Notes: generated by a model not told the origin, from the letters alone. A stretch of 64,000 bases of DNA from Fragilaria crotonensis (GCA_022925895.1 JAKSYS010000240.1:1-64000), one strand, 5' to 3'; positions 1-11,747 are shown, counted from the stretch's first letter. Numbers and translations are program-made.

Positions 1-496
1 GAAAATATCTCAAGAAATGGTTCTTCTGTGAACGCTTGAGAGAAACAGACCCGAACCTTGGATTGTGACGATTGCGCCTTGGTTGAAATTGTGACTTCAG
101 ACACTCAACCTCGCGTTGTACCTGCCTAATGTCTGTCGTCATCAGAATCAGCATCGACATGAGAATGAGCACAGAGCATCGGATCAACAGTGAAATGAAG
201 AGTGCCGAGTGCAGAGCAATCGGTTGAAGGTTATATGTTATCTCAGTCACGATACACCTGTGTACTGTGTACTCCGAGTGTACTGTTATACCACGTGAAG
301 TATCTACGGTAGACCGAATTAACCATTTAGGCCGTTGACGATCAATGAGCACGCCGCCGCACCATTCAAGAGCGCATTTGTCATTCATCTCTGCTCACAG
401 CTCACACACCGTTCTCAGTTCACAGTGATTGAGACTACTGACTCGTTGAGACTATCATACTTACTGGATGATGTCGAAGTGTGATGCCCACATGTC
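1..496. other. Paralogous upstream flank, no gene
   Basis: No convincing coding region is visible. From about 340 the sequence matches blocks near 24890-25040 and 33740-33880: the same run of CATTCATCTCTGCTCACAG-like sequence, then ACTGACTCGTTGAG. It is therefore a copy of the flank that lies upstream of other ankyrin genes. It contains several TACTGT/GTGTAC words (250-300). The left edge cannot be interpreted further. Confidence 0.55.
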
Positions 497-1054
497 TGTC
501 AGATCATACTGTGCTACTGTCGGTACTGTTGATGGAATCGACGGTACGACGGTACGACGCGACAACGATGTCGAGCTCGACAGTACGACTGTACCAAAGT
601 ACGACTGTAGTAAAACTAATTGTTCGTGCGGATCGACGTCCATCAATGTCCATCAAGAGGAGGATCTTGGTTGGACCATTGTTGGCAAAGGTTCAAAGAA
701 GTACAAGATCAAGACCTGACATGAGGAGTTATGCCTTGAAGGCTGGAACTGTATGAAAGCCTTATTAGGCATATGTCTCTTGGGATTTGGAGACTGGATT
801 GATGTACTTGGTTTGCTTTCGGTCTTGGAGTTGGTCTTGTTCCAACTCGGACTTAAGGAAAGCAATCTTGTGTTTGTGTTGTTTTGTTGGATGGGATGTG
901 TGTTCAATCTTGGGAGCTTTTGGAGTCCAAGAACAAGATTGGAATCGATCTAGAAAATGTAATTCTAGATCTCACAATATTCGAAAACAGTATTTGGTAG
1001 TGTCTAGGAGAACTACTGGATTAAGAGTCTACGGTATTGTTGAATTGTTTAACA
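497..1054 (+). mobile_element. Solo LTR, copia-like family
   Basis: A 558-bp block begins TGTC and ends TTTAACA, as the LTRs of the complete copia-type element at 27495-33243 do, and its first 30 bases resemble them. It is flanked on both sides by CATGTC (491-496 and 1055-1060), a 6-bp target-site duplication. The paralogous block near 25030-25060 continues straight across this point without the insert. No internal retroelement sequence is left, as expected after LTR-LTR recombination. It diverges strongly from the other LTRs, so it belongs to a different, probably older family. Family assignment rests on end similarity only. Confidence 0.75.
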
Positions 1055-1494
1055 CATGTCCACAGTCAACGCGCGAAGAAATACAATACAGACCGCAAAG
1101 TCTGAACTCTGAACAGCTGGCAAATGTACTTGGCGTACTGTTGTATGATACAGTTACCACGAATTGGTACTGTGTACTGTAGCGGTTCGTATGCTTCCAG
1201 GTTATTGTATGTACTGGAGGATACAGTACCAGTATCATCCTCGTTCTCAGTTGTGACTTTGTGCCAGGTCTATTCGCGGAACGAAGCGAATTTCGCTTCA
1301 TATACACTTCATAAACACAACATAAAGCACCGATCATAGAAACTGGAACAAACCAATTCGCTTGTCGCACAACACCATTCCTCCAGCGCCATTCCATTGT
1401 GCAGACCAGTACTGTAGTATATTGGTGCACAATCGATAGGCAACTGGAGCAGCAGCAAGAAGAAGATGTGGATTTAAATAAACGACTCCGAGAC
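1055..1494 (+). promoter_or_regulatory. Upstream block of ANK-A
   Basis: This block lies directly upstream of ANK-A and matches 25060-25440 upstream of ANK-F. It holds a GTAC-rich stretch (about 1130-1240) and the shared segment TATATTGGTGCACA near 1420, which recurs before ANK-D, F and I. The frame of ANK-A stays open back to 1399 and would encode a short Q/E-rich leader, but it contains no ATG. In ANK-F and ANK-D the same leader has an ATG (MAHDS) that ANK-A lacks. A promoter is likely here, but no core element is certain. Confidence 0.45.
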
Positions 1495-3870
1495 ATGAAT
1501 CTTGATTTAGAATTGATTCAGAATGCTCGAGATGGGAGTCTTGAAGGGGTTCGTGACCTCTTGGAGCAAGGGGGAAATATGAATGCCAAAATTGGTGTTC
1601 ATGGCAACACGGCTCTCATCTTGGCAAGTGCAAGGGGCCATTTGGACGTCGTTCGAGCGTTGTTGAATCACAACGAGACGGTGGATGTCAATATTCAGAA
1701 TCATAATGGCCGGACGGCTCTCATTTTAGCGAGCTACTATGGCCGATTGGAAGTCGTTCGTGAGTTATTAAAGCACGATGTGATAGATGTGAATATCAAG
1801 GATACGGATCGTCATACAGCTCTCATCTTCGCAAGCAATAATGGCGAATTTGAAGTGGTTTGTGCATTGTTGGATTATGAAGGGTTGGATGTGAATATAT
1901 GGGATAGAAATGGTAGGACAGCTCTCATATGTGCAAGCAATAATAATCACTTGGAAGTGGTTCGTCTTTTATTGAGTCACAAAGGGGTCTATTTGAATAC
2001 TCAGGATATTGATGGCGACACAGCTCTTATCTTGGCAAGTAATAACGGCAATTTGGAAATGGTTCGTGAGTTATTGCATCACAGAAACGTGGATGCGAAT
2101 ATCATGGATAATTATGGCAGGACAGCCTTTGCTTGCGCAAGCATTAATGGCCATTCGGACGTGGTTCGCCTTTTGCTGTATCTCGACGGGGAGGACGTGA
2201 ATTTCCAGGACAGCACAGGCAACACAGCTCTCATACGTGCAAGTAAGAATGGCCAAGCGGACGTGGTTCGTGCTTTACTGCATCTCGACGGGGTGGATGT
2301 AAATATCCAGGATAACAATGGCAACACAGCGCTCATCTGTGCAAGCAAAAATGGAGAATTGGATGTTTTTACTGCGTTATTGAATCATGAAGGGGTGGGT
2401 GTGAATATCCAGGACAATACGGGCATGACAGCTCTGATTGCGGCAAGTAATAACGGCAGATTGGAAGTTGTTCGTAGTTTATTGAGTCACGAAGGGGTGG
2501 ATGTGAATATACAGAACTATAATGGCAGGACAGCTCTAATCTGTGCAAGCGATAATGGTCATTGTCATGTGGTTTGTGAGTTAATGGAATTTGGAGGTTT
2601 GGAGGTGAATATGCAGGAGAATAATGGCAGGACAGCTCTCATCTGTGCAAGCTTAAATGGCTTTGGGGTAGTGGTTTATACGTTATTGCGACTTGGAGGT
2701 TTGGAGGTGAATATCCAGGATAACAATGGCAACACAGCGCTCATCTGTGCAAGCAAAAATGGTCGTTGGCATGTGGTTTATGAGTTAATGGAATTTGGAG
2801 GTTTGGATGTGAATGTGCAGGAGAATAATGGCAGGACAGCTCTCATCTGTGCAAGCTTAAATGGCGATGAGAAAGTGGTTGATGCTTTATTGCGTCAAGA
2901 AGGAGTGAATGCGAATATCCGAGATAACGTCGGCAGGACAGCTCTCATCTGTGCAAGCGATAGTGGTCATTGGCATGTGGTTTGTGAGTTAATGGAATTT
3001 GGAGGTTTGGATGTGAATATGCAGGAGAATAATGGCAGGACAGCTCTCATCTGTGCCAGCTTAAATGGCGATGAGAAAGTGGTTGATGCTTTATTGCGTC
3101 AAGAAGGAGTGAATGCGAATATCCGAGATATCGTTGGCAGGACAGCTCTCATCTGTGCAAGCGATAATGGGCATTCGGAAGTGGTTCGTGCTTTGTTGCG
3201 ACTTGAAGGTTTGGATGTGAATACGCAGGAGAATAATGGCAGGACAGCTCTCATCTGTGCAAGCGATAGTGGCCATTCGGAAGTGGTTCGTCTGCGTGTG
3301 GTTCGTCTGCGTGTGGTTCTTGCTTTGTTGCGACTTGAAGGTTTGGATGTGAATATGCAGGACAATAATGGCAGGACAGCTCTCATCTGTGCAAGCGATA
3401 ATGGGCATTCGGAAGTGGTTCGTGCTTTGTTGCGGCTTGGAGGTTTGGAGGTGAATACGCAGGACAATAATGGCAGGACAGCTCTCATCTGTGCATGCAT
3501 TATTGGCCGTGTGCGAGTGGTTCGTCTGTTATTGAACGACGAAAGGGTGAATGTGAATACGCAGGACAATAATGGCAGGACAGCGCTCATCTGTGCAAGC
3601 GATAATGGCCATTTGGAAGTGGTTCGTGCTTTGTTGCGCCTTGAAGGTTTGGATGTGAATACGCAGGACAATAATGGCAGGACAGCTCTCATCTTTGCAA
3701 GCGATAATGGCCATCTGCTTGTGGTTCGTGAGTTATTGGACGACGAGAGGATGAATGTGAATATCATGGATAACGATGGCAGGACAGCTCTCATGTGTGC
3801 ACGCGATAATGGTCGTTTCGACGTGGTTGGTGATTTATTACATCACCAAAGGGTGATTGAGAATATCTAG
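1495..3870 (+). CDS. ANK-A, large ankyrin-repeat protein
   Basis: A 791-residue protein made almost entirely of about 23 ankyrin repeats of 34 residues (core GRTALICAS.NGH.EVVR.LL). Ankyrin repeats are protein-binding scaffolds; no catalytic domain, signal peptide or membrane segment is seen. The first ATG in frame starts the conserved cap MNLDLELIQNARDGSLEGVR, shared with ANK-B, F and I. Repeats in the middle are nearly identical at DNA level: a segment near 2830-2960 recurs 204 bp later, and an extra VVRLRVVRLRVV stretch near 3285-3320 is a small internal duplication. The frame ends ENI-TAG; the sequence after the stop still resembles ankyrin coding. It could be a functional gene or a recently truncated family member. 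Confidence 0.8.
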   Translation: MNLDLELIQNARDGSLEGVRDLLEQGGNMNAKIGVHGNTALILASARGHLDVVRALLNHNETVDVNIQNHNGRTALILASYYGRLEVVRELLKHDVIDVNIKDTDRHTALIFASNNGEFEVVCALLDYEGLDVNIWDRNGRTALICASNNNHLEVVRLLLSHKGVYLNTQDIDGDTALILASNNGNLEMVRELLHHRNVDANIMDNYGRTAFACASINGHSDVVRLLLYLDGEDVNFQDSTGNTALIRASKNGQADVVRALLHLDGVDVNIQDNNGNTALICASKNGELDVFTALLNHEGVGVNIQDNTGMTALIAASNNGRLEVVRSLLSHEGVDVNIQNYNGRTALICASDNGHCHVVCELMEFGGLEVNMQENNGRTALICASLNGFGVVVYTLLRLGGLEVNIQDNNGNTALICASKNGRWHVVYELMEFGGLDVNVQENNGRTALICASLNGDEKVVDALLRQEGVNANIRDNVGRTALICASDSGHWHVVCELMEFGGLDVNMQENNGRTALICASLNGDEKVVDALLRQEGVNANIRDIVGRTALICASDNGHSEVVRALLRLEGLDVNTQENNGRTALICASDSGHSEVVRLRVVRLRVVLALLRLEGLDVNMQDNNGRTALICASDNGHSEVVRALLRLGGLEVNTQDNNGRTALICACIIGRVRVVRLLLNDERVNVNTQDNNGRTALICASDNGHLEVVRALLRLEGLDVNTQDNNGRTALIFASDNGHLLVVRELLDDERMNVNIMDNDGRTALMCARDNGRFDVVGDLLHHQRVIENI

Positions 3871-5201
3871 GGCAATGATGGCGTCGCAACTCGCATCTGT
3901 GCATTAAGGAATAGCTGTTGGGAAATTGTCGAATCATGGATGGTGGATTTGAATCTCGAGGATGAGGATGTCAGGAGCGTTTAGAGTGGGGAGATTGCAA
4001 GCGTCGCCGAGGGGATGAACCATAAGCCTCACGAGGAGGAATGGCAGCAAGATGATGCTGATCGTCTCCATGGAGACTCACGTTTTTGGCGAGACGTAAC
4101 AGAAATTAGAGGATGGTACAAAGCTAGAACAAGTCCGACACAAGCATCTTAGTGTTGTGACTACAATCTCCGCTGATGCTGCAGAGCTCTTCTTGTTGAA
4201 AGCGTACAACAAGCGATGCACACAAGTGGATAGGGTTCTTATTTTGCGAATTAGTAAAAATAATTGGTCCTACTGTTCGCAGTGATGAAGATACCATCAA
4301 TCAAATTCGTCATCGGATGCCAACGTTTATGGCTTGATCACGTATGACGGAAATGGATCCTCCGATTGGAATTGCAATTCGCTGGGTTCCAATCCAACTT
4401 TTTGGGGGCGATTTGCTGGTTTGCAATCCCAAACTGTGCATGGAATTGATGCGCACGTCCAGAAAGTGGTAGAAGGGGTTAGACGACGTTGAAAAGCGGA
4501 TTGACGACGAGAGTAACTGCATGTGCTACAGGAGCTGCTGGCGTAAGGATCGAAATGGGTCGAGGGCAGTCGTTGCGGTATTTTCAGCGGATCCCGACGA
4601 GTGCCCGAATCTGGTATGGATGACACCCTTGTCTGTTGGATCGAAATATTTCAAAGTTGCAATGAGAAGTTCACAAAAAAATGCTGCATCGTCTTGGTCG
4701 CGTTTGAGATCAACATGCCTCGAAATTGTGTTGCGTGAATTGCACATCAATTACCGACTCGCAAGGCCTTCCCTTCCCAATTCCAAATCTCCCATTTACT
4801 CAGCAGTGCAGTCTGATGCAGATTTTGCTCAATGATGATGAAGTAGAATAAGTATGGACTGCAATCAAATCACTTGATGCGTATGGTGATATGTAGGACG
4901 ACACAATCATGAGATTTGATGCGTTCAAGTTTATCGCAGCAAACTTGAAAGAGAACGGCAATTGTGGAAACCTCCTTCAATATGGTTCCTGTCGTCTATG
5001 CCATTTTGCCGACCACCGATTTGTGTATATGAGGCTCATCATGGACGGTCGGAGGACGCTGCCACGTTTCGCAATCAATCGATTCTGTCAAGGATGTCGT
5101 GAATGATATGAAATGAACTTCCGAGTTTGTTGTCGTGTGTATCTCAACCCTTGTGTGCATTCCGTGTGTGACAATACGGGTGGAAAAAGGTGGAGGTGGA
5201 T
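3871..5201 (+). pseudogene. Decayed C-terminal tail of ANK-A locus
   Basis: Directly after the TAG of ANK-A the same frame continues for about 37 codons in ankyrin-like form (GNDGVATRICALRNS) and then breaks up. Further on, an EEEWQQDDADRL-like stretch (about 4035-4075) and a stretch related to ADAAELFLLKAY (about 4165-4210) recur in tails B, D, F, G and I in various frames. This looks like a once longer C-terminal region lost in the whole family. The last part (4300-5190) is conserved between loci at DNA level but has no consistent reading frame. Confidence 0.6.
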
Positions 5202-5202
5202 A

Positions 5203-7022
5203 AAAAAAAAAACCGAACATCTAATTTACGTGCTGCCGCTTCTTTCAAACGTGAATGGTCGACCCGCACGACTGAACATACCTCCCTCGAGAAGCACGTC
5301 CAGTATCCTTTTTAATGAATGCTAAGATCCGTGCCGTATAGATGCGAAGTACGTCTTTATTGAGCGCACACCCGCGATAGCCGTGTTATGGACTCGCTTC
5401 ATACTGTCCTTAAAAACCGGTGCGTTCACCGTCAACCAATTCTGTGTTACCCAAGTCGGACGTTGTAGTTGTTCCTGTATATCTCGGCATAGTAACTCTT
5501 GCACCCTCGGTTCGTAACGGTGTCGATTGTCATATGCAGCTCGAAGTTCCCGTTCGACCTCTTTTCGTTTTGCCGTATTTCTTGCTGCTTGGTCACTTCC
5601 ATGAAGCTCTTCGTTACGTATTTTCCAGAGTTGCATCCACTTTTTCCAAATAAATGATATCATTTGCGTTTGCCATCGTTCACCGCTACGTTTATCGTTC
5701 TTCCCATTCTCCCTCCGCTCTCGTGCGAAGTAGTCGTCTTGGACGCGACCCCACTCGGTCCCGAACCGCCCGTTAAATATTTGTCGCCATCCCAATTTCG
5801 TTCTGCTGATGAATTACACTTCGTACGTCGGAATGGAAATCGTCTGCATTGAGAACCAGATCGTCGTCCTCACTCCTCATCCACTCGCCTATTGCTTCTC
5901 TCAGTAAGTGTCTTATTGGCCTGTACGTATCGACTTTTGTGTGGAATTCCTCTAGGGAAGACAGGAATTTTGTTCGCCAACTTTCTCGACTGTCTGCTTT
6001 GCATCTAAGAATGTGATCGCGGTCTTCTCGTTAAGTCCCTTGACATCCGGGGCATGATCTTCGCCCATTGTCCTGGCGATTGAGGTGCTTGAGTGTCGGT
6101 AAGCATTCATGAACCATCTTTGTGATATGATTCCTGTGTTTTATATGTTTCCGCATGGATTTACCGTGAGCTCTCCAGTTGATCTTGTCCATTGTTTGAC
6201 TCTGGAAGTTGTTCTTTTTTGAATATATTGCTTCAGAGGCTTGCTTGTCGCTCGTCTCCGAATGTCTGATCCATACTTCGCGGTCCGTGTGCCTTCTGGA
6301 TACACAAGGTAAGCTCCTGTCGTTGTTGTCATCAGAGCGTATGGGCGTGCCTGGCCATAATTCTCTTGATACTCTCTTGCCATGTCATCGGCATCGACGT
6401 TCAATTGAGCGAATAAATCGAGGCGATTGTATTGACAAGTTCGGTCTTGGTGGCCTTTCACGTACATTAGCTTCACCATTGGTAATTGAATTAGAGACTG
6501 TCTGATTTCGACGAGTAGATCCCATTCTGGAATCATTGGATTGAGAGGTGTGATGTCTGCTGGGAGACTAGTCGGAGTAGATGCCGCCGGGCCACTGTTC
6601 TTATCCCTGCCGAAAACTGTGTCTAGCATGCTCTGGCTGTCTGTCACTATTGTCCCTGTCCATGTGCCGTCCATCGCAGTAAACTTCGCTAACCTGACTA
6701 GAAGTCTCAGAATCGACAGCATGCCACTGCATTCTGCTCGATACGAATCCATAATGCTCCCTCGCGATGGGCCCATTCCTTTTGCTGCTCGTTCTCCGTT
6801 TGCGTTACTCAAAGCCCAACCGAATGCTCCGTCTGTGCCGAACTTTTCAGACCCGTCGCTCCCTGCGACAAAGGAGTCTTGCAATTCGAGACATATTGTA
6901 TATGGGTCCGCCAGAAGTTCCGTGTGTTCAAGCAAATCGATCTCCCACGCCTCCAAGGTATGAATATAGTCCTTAAATGTTGCTATCGCCTGTTGTCGTG
7001 GACGCTGTACGACAGCTGTACG
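5203..7022 (-). mobile_element. 5'-truncated LINE relic
   Basis: This minus-strand insert is flanked by a 16-17 bp duplication, AAAGGTGGAGGTGGATA (5186-5202 and 7023-7039). The paralogous sites near 18808 and 36440 are uninterrupted, which confirms both borders. Read on the minus strand, its 3' end is a GCGGCAGCACGT..AAATTAGAT tail plus about 10 T, the same tail as the LINE at 41441-50708. Only the C-terminal third of ORF2 remains. It is an ordinary 5'-truncated LINE copy with further frameshifts. Confidence 0.9.
5322..7022 (-). pseudogene. LINE ORF2 C-terminal fragment (RNase H, zinc finger)
   Basis: On the minus strand an RNase H domain is clear between about 6890 and 6350: AGSDGS, a YRAEC glutamate, VTDSQS, YVKGHQD and NVDADD supply the usual acidic and histidine residues. 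Downstream, across frameshifts and a stop, a CPGC...H...C zinc-binding motif lies near 6060-6010. A C-terminal domain follows (5322-5795) with the pattern IWKKWMQLWKIRNEELHG. The order matches the intact part of the LINE at 41441-50708. The open frame that runs upstream beyond 7022 enters host DNA and is not part of the element. Confidence 0.85.
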
Positions 7023-7153
7023 AAAGGTGGAGGTGGATAGTCTCACACTGCACGTTGACACGTCAACTCGGCTCACACACACAAACACACACACCGCTTT
7101 TAGTTCACAGTCATTGAGGCCTTGAGGCTGATTGTTGACTTGTTGACTGTCAC

Positions 7154-7160
7154 TATAAAA
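7154..7160 (+). promoter_or_regulatory. TATA-box-like element
   Basis: TATAAAA lies within a block, GTTGACTTGTTGACTGTCAC then TATAAAATGCATGGATCG, that is conserved at 36561 and 55863 (and as TATAACA at 18929). It lies about 417 bp upstream of the ANK-B start. Conservation of the core in four copies is seen directly; promoter function is inferred. Confidence 0.4.
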
Positions 7161-7570
7161 TGCATGGATCGTTAGCGTACGTCAAACAGTTGTGGCGTGT
7201 TGGCATCAGGGAAGTGGTCATCATGTCATGCAGATGTTTAATCTCCCGGTATAGAAGTTGTCGGGTCGGGTGGTCGTTTTTCTGGAGTTATTGGTATCGA
7301 TTGACAGGTATTTGAACGTTTTTAGAGCGTAGAGTACCGGTAGCAAGGTCTGGCGCGTTCCGTGTTCCATCCCTTCAATCGAGCTACAGTACCTGGTGCT
7401 TGTAGCTGGTATGATACTATGGTCTGAATAGAGCCAGTATAGAACTACTACAGTCACACACCCATAGCAAGAATGATACAACACGACCAACACATCTCGA
7501 CAACAGCAAATGCGGGACGAAGCAGGACTAATTGGATGAGGACCTTTTAGGTTTTGGAGTGACATGACAC
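7161..7570 (+). other. Paralogous upstream block of ANK-B
   Basis: This segment is near-identical to 36568-36804 joined to 40364-40570, upstream of ANK-H. It shows what that locus looked like before the DNA transposon at 36807-40361 inserted. It contains TACCGGTA and a run of direct repeats but no open frame that looks coding. Confidence 0.6.
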
Positions 7571-10500
7571 ATGAAACTACTCTTCGATAGAGGATGGATG
7601 TTGTGCAACATGTGTATTCATACTTGCAGAAGTGAAGCGGATACAAATAAACGACTCCGATACATGAATCTTGATTTAGAATTCATTCAGAATGCACGAG
7701 ATGGGAATCTTGATGGGGTTCGTGCCCTCTTGGAACTAGGAGCGAATATGAATGCCAGAATTGGTGTTCATGGCAATACTGCTCTCATCTTGGCAAGTGC
7801 AAGGGGCCATATGGAAGTAGTTCACGTGGTATTGGAGTACAACGAGACAGTGGATGTGAATATTCAGAATCATAATGGCAGGACGGCTCTCATTTTAGCG
7901 AGCTACTATGGCCGATTGGAAGTGGTCCGTGAGTTAATGAATCAGAATGGGATACAAGTGAATATCCAGGATACTGATGGTAACACTGCTCTCATCTTGG
8001 CGAGCAATAATGGAGAATTGGAAGTGGTTCGTGCATTGTTGGATTATGAAGGGGTGGATGTGAATATACAGGATAGGACAGCTCTCATCTGTGCAAGCAA
8101 TAATAATCATTTTGAAGTGGTTTGTCTTTTATTGAGTCACAGAGGAGTGAAGTTGAATATTCAGGATAACGACGGCGATACAGCACTCATCTTGGCAAGT
8201 GATCACGGCAATTTGGAAATGGTTCGTGAGTTATTACGTCACGGAGAATTGGATGCGAATATCAAGGATTATTATGGCAGGACAGCCCTTGTATGTGCAA
8301 GCAATAATGGCCATTCGGACGTGGTTCGCCTTTTGCTGCATCTCGACAGGGAGGACGTAAATTTCCAGGACTGCGCTGGCAACACAGCTCTCATACGTGC
8401 AAGTGAGAATGGCCTGTTGGCAGTGGTTCGTGATTTATTGAATGACGTAAGGGTGGATGTGAATATCCAGGACAGTAAGGGCAGGACAGCTCTCATCGCG
8501 GCAAGCGAGAATGGCAAATTGGAAGTTGTTCGTGTTTTATTTGATGCCGAGAGGGTGGATGTGAATATCGAGGACAAAAAGGGCAGGACAGCTTTCATCG
8601 CGGCAAGCGAGAATGGCAAATTGGAAGTTGTTCGTGTTTTATTGGATGCCGAGAGGGTGGTTGTGAATATTCCGACGCTTGACTTTGGGTTAGCTCTTTT
8701 CCGCGCAAGCAATAATGGTCATTCGGAGGTGGTTCGCGATTTATTGAATGACGTTAGAGTCGATGTGAATATTACGAGGCTTCACTTTGAGACAGCTTTC
8801 ATCGCGGCAAGCGAGAATGGCAAATCAGAAGTTGTTCGTGTTTTATTGGATGCCGAGAGGGTGGATGTGAATATCCAGGACAATTATTGGAGGACAGCTC
8901 TCATCGCGGCAAGCGAGAATGGCAAATTGGAAGTTGTTCGTGTTTTATTGGATGCCGAGAGGGTTGATGTGAATATCCAGGACAAGATGGGCAGGACAGC
9001 TCTTATCTGTGCAAGCAATAATGGTCATTCGGAGGTGGTTCGCGATTTATTGAATGGCATTAGGGTGAATGTCAATATCCGGGATAATGTTGGGAGGACA
9101 GCTCTCATTGCGGCAAGCGAGAATGGAAAATTGGAAGGTGTTCGTGTTTTATTGGATGCCGAGAGGGTGGATGTGAATATCCAGGACAAGATGGGCAGGA
9201 CAGCATTCATGTGTGCAAGTAATAATGGGCTTTCGGCAGTAGTTCGTTGTTTATTGAATCACGAAAAGGTGGATGTTAATATCAGCGATAATGAGGGGTG
9301 GACAGCTCTCATCTGCGCAAGCAGTAATGGCCATTTGGAAGTGGTTCGTGATTTGCTGAAAAGCGACGAGAGGCTGGATGTGAATACCCAGGCTTGTGAT
9401 GGCAGGACAGCTCTCATCTGTGCAAGCAATAATGGAAAATTGGAAGTTGTTCGTTATTTATTGAATCACAAAGGGGTGGACGTGAATATCAGGGTTATGG
9501 ATGGCAGGACAGCTCTCCTCTTTGCAAGCAATAAAGGAAATTCGGAACTGGTTCGTGATTTATTGAATTCCAAAAGGCTGGATGTGAATATCCAGGATGA
9601 GGATGGCAGGACAGCTCTCATCGTTGCAGACAGTAATGGCTATTCGGACCTGGTTCGTGATTTATTGAATCACGAGGGGGTAGATGTGAATATCCGGGAT
9701 AAACATGGGAGGACAGCCCTCATCTGTGCAAGCAATAATGGCCATTCGGAAGTGGTTCGTGATCTATTGAATGACGAGAGGGTGGATGCGAAGATCATGG
9801 ACAAACATGGGAGGACAGCTGTCATATGTGCACGCAATAACGGACATTTGGAATTGGCTTCAGTGGTTCGTGATTTGTTGAATGACGTAGGCGTGAATGT
9901 TAATATCAGGGATAATGATGGGAGGACAGCTCTAATCTGCGCAAGTGATAATGGCAATTTGGAAATGGTTCGTGAGTTATTGCGTCACGGAGAATTGGAT
10001 GTGAATATCCAGGGTAATGATGGGAGGACAGCTCTCATCATTGCAGGCAAGAAAGGCGATACGGAAGTGGTTCGTGAGTTATTGAATCACAAAGGGGTGG
10101 ACGTGAATATCAGGGATAGTGATGGGAGGACAGCTCTAATCTGTGCGAGCAATAATGGCCATTCGGAACTGCTTCGTGATTTATTGATTCACAAAGGTCT
10201 GGATGTGAATATCCAGGATAATGACGGGAGGACAGCTCTCATCTTTGCAGGCAGTAATGGCAATTTGAAGGTGGTTCGTCTTTTATTGGATCACGAAGGG
10301 GTCGATGTGAATATTCAGAATCGCGATTTGAGGACAGCTCTCATCTGTGCAAGCAATAATGGAAAATTGGAAGTGGTTCGTAATTTATTGAATGACGGGA
10401 GGGTGGATGTGGCGATCAAGGATAAACATGGGAGGACAGCGTTCATCTATGCACGCAATAATGGACATTTGGAAGTGGCTTCGTCTTTTATTGGATCACG

Positions 10501-11747
10501 AAGGGGTCGATGTGAATATTCAGAATCGCGATTTGAGGACAGCTCTCATCTGTGCAAGCAATAATAGAAAATTGGAAGTGGTTCGTAATTTATTGAATGA
10601 CGGGAGGGTGGATGTGGCGATCAAGGATAAACATGGGAGGACAGCGTTCATCTATGCACGCAATAATGGACATTTGGAAGTGGCTTCTACTCTTATGGAT
10701 TACGAAGGGGTGAATGAGGGTGCCCAGAATAATGATTTTTACACAGCTCTTAAGTCGGCAATTTATGATGGCCATTCGGAATTGTTTCGAGCTGTTTTGC
10801 GTCAAAGAGGAGTGGATGTAAACTTCCATTTTAAGAGTGGCAACACAGCTCTCATCTTGGCAAGCAGAGCGGGTCGTTTGGAAGTGGTTCGAGATTTATT
10901 AGATCACGAAGGGTTGAAAGTGAATATCCATGGTGCTAATTTTGACACTGCACTCATCTGTGCAAGCAACCATGGCCATTTGGAAGTGGTTCGTCATTTA
11001 TTGAATGACAAGAGGGTGGAGGTGAATGTTAAGGGTACTGATGGAAGGACAGCTCTCATCCGTGCAAGCAACAATGGCCATTCGGAAGTAGTTCGCGAAT
11101 TATTGAAGCACGATGGAATGGATGCGAACATTCGGGATGATAAAGGCAACACCGCCCTTATTCTGGCAAGCTATTATGGCCATTCGGAAGTTGTTCGCGA
11201 ATTATTGAAGCACGATGGAGTGGATGTGAATATGCATGACAATAATCGCAGGACAGCTCTCATCCGTGCAAGCAACAATGGCCAAATGGATGTGGTTCGT
11301 GAATTATTGAAGCACGATGGAGTGGATGCGAACATTCGGGATGATAAAGGCAACACCGCCCTTATTCTGGCAAGCTATTATGGCCATTGGTTCATTGTTA
11401 ATGATTTATTGCGTCATCAAGGAGTGGATGTCAATACCCAGGATAAGGATGGCAGGACAGCTCTCATCTGTGCAAGCAATAATGGCCACTCGTTCATTGT
11501 TCGCGAATTATTGAAGCACGATGGAGTGGATGCAAACATTCAGGATGATAAAGGCAACACCGCTCTCATCTTGGCAAGCTATAAAGGCCATTCGAAAGTT
11601 GTTCGCGAATTATTGAAGCACGATGGAGTGAATGTGAATATCATGAATAATTATGGCAGGACAGCTCTCATGTCTGCACAGACTATGGGTCATTTGGACG
11701 TGGCTCGTTATCTGTTAAATCGCCAAAGGGTGAATGAGAATATCTAG
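7571..11747 (+). pseudogene. ANK-B, giant ankyrin-repeat gene with frameshift
   Basis: This is the longest ankyrin locus in the window, about 1390 codons and around 40 repeats of 34 residues. The first ATG gives MKLLFDRGWMLCNMC; the family cap MNLDLEFIQNARDGNLDG follows at 7664. The frame runs openly to about 10480, where a 205-bp tandem duplication (10276-10480 copied to 10481-10685) shifts the reading frame. The first frame then stops at 10564, and the remaining 350 or so codons continue in another frame to ENI-TAG at 11747. The two copies differ at one base, so the break is very recent. Truncation, natural polymorphism and assembly error are all possible. Many GRTALIAASENGKLEVVRV repeats near 8490-9170 are almost identical. 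Confidence 0.85.
10276..10685 (+). repeat. 205-bp tandem duplication, two copies
   Basis: Copy one is 10276-10480 and copy two 10481-10685. They begin TCGTCTTTTATTGGATCACG and end GGAAGTGGCT, and differ at one base (AATAATGGAAA versus AATAATAGAAA). The unit is two ankyrin repeats (204 bp) plus one base, so it breaks the frame. Similar words at the ends (GTTCGTC, CTTCTAC) could have guided slippage. Confidence 0.95.

Noticed and set aside
3091-3794. Long minus-strand open frames opposite the ankyrin repeats (also at 8272-8712, 9670-9957, 14152-15042, 26930-27298, 53011-53445)
   Set aside because: They mirror the 102-bp repeat on the other strand and arise from its codon pattern; they have no start context or domains of their own.
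1495-3870. CRISPR-like or satellite array
   Set aside because: The regular 102-bp period is explained by ankyrin coding; there are no short identical repeats with unique spacers.
10480-10690. Intron explaining the frame change in ANK-B
   Set aside because: The change coincides with an exact 205-bp tandem duplication; no GT...AG pair is needed.
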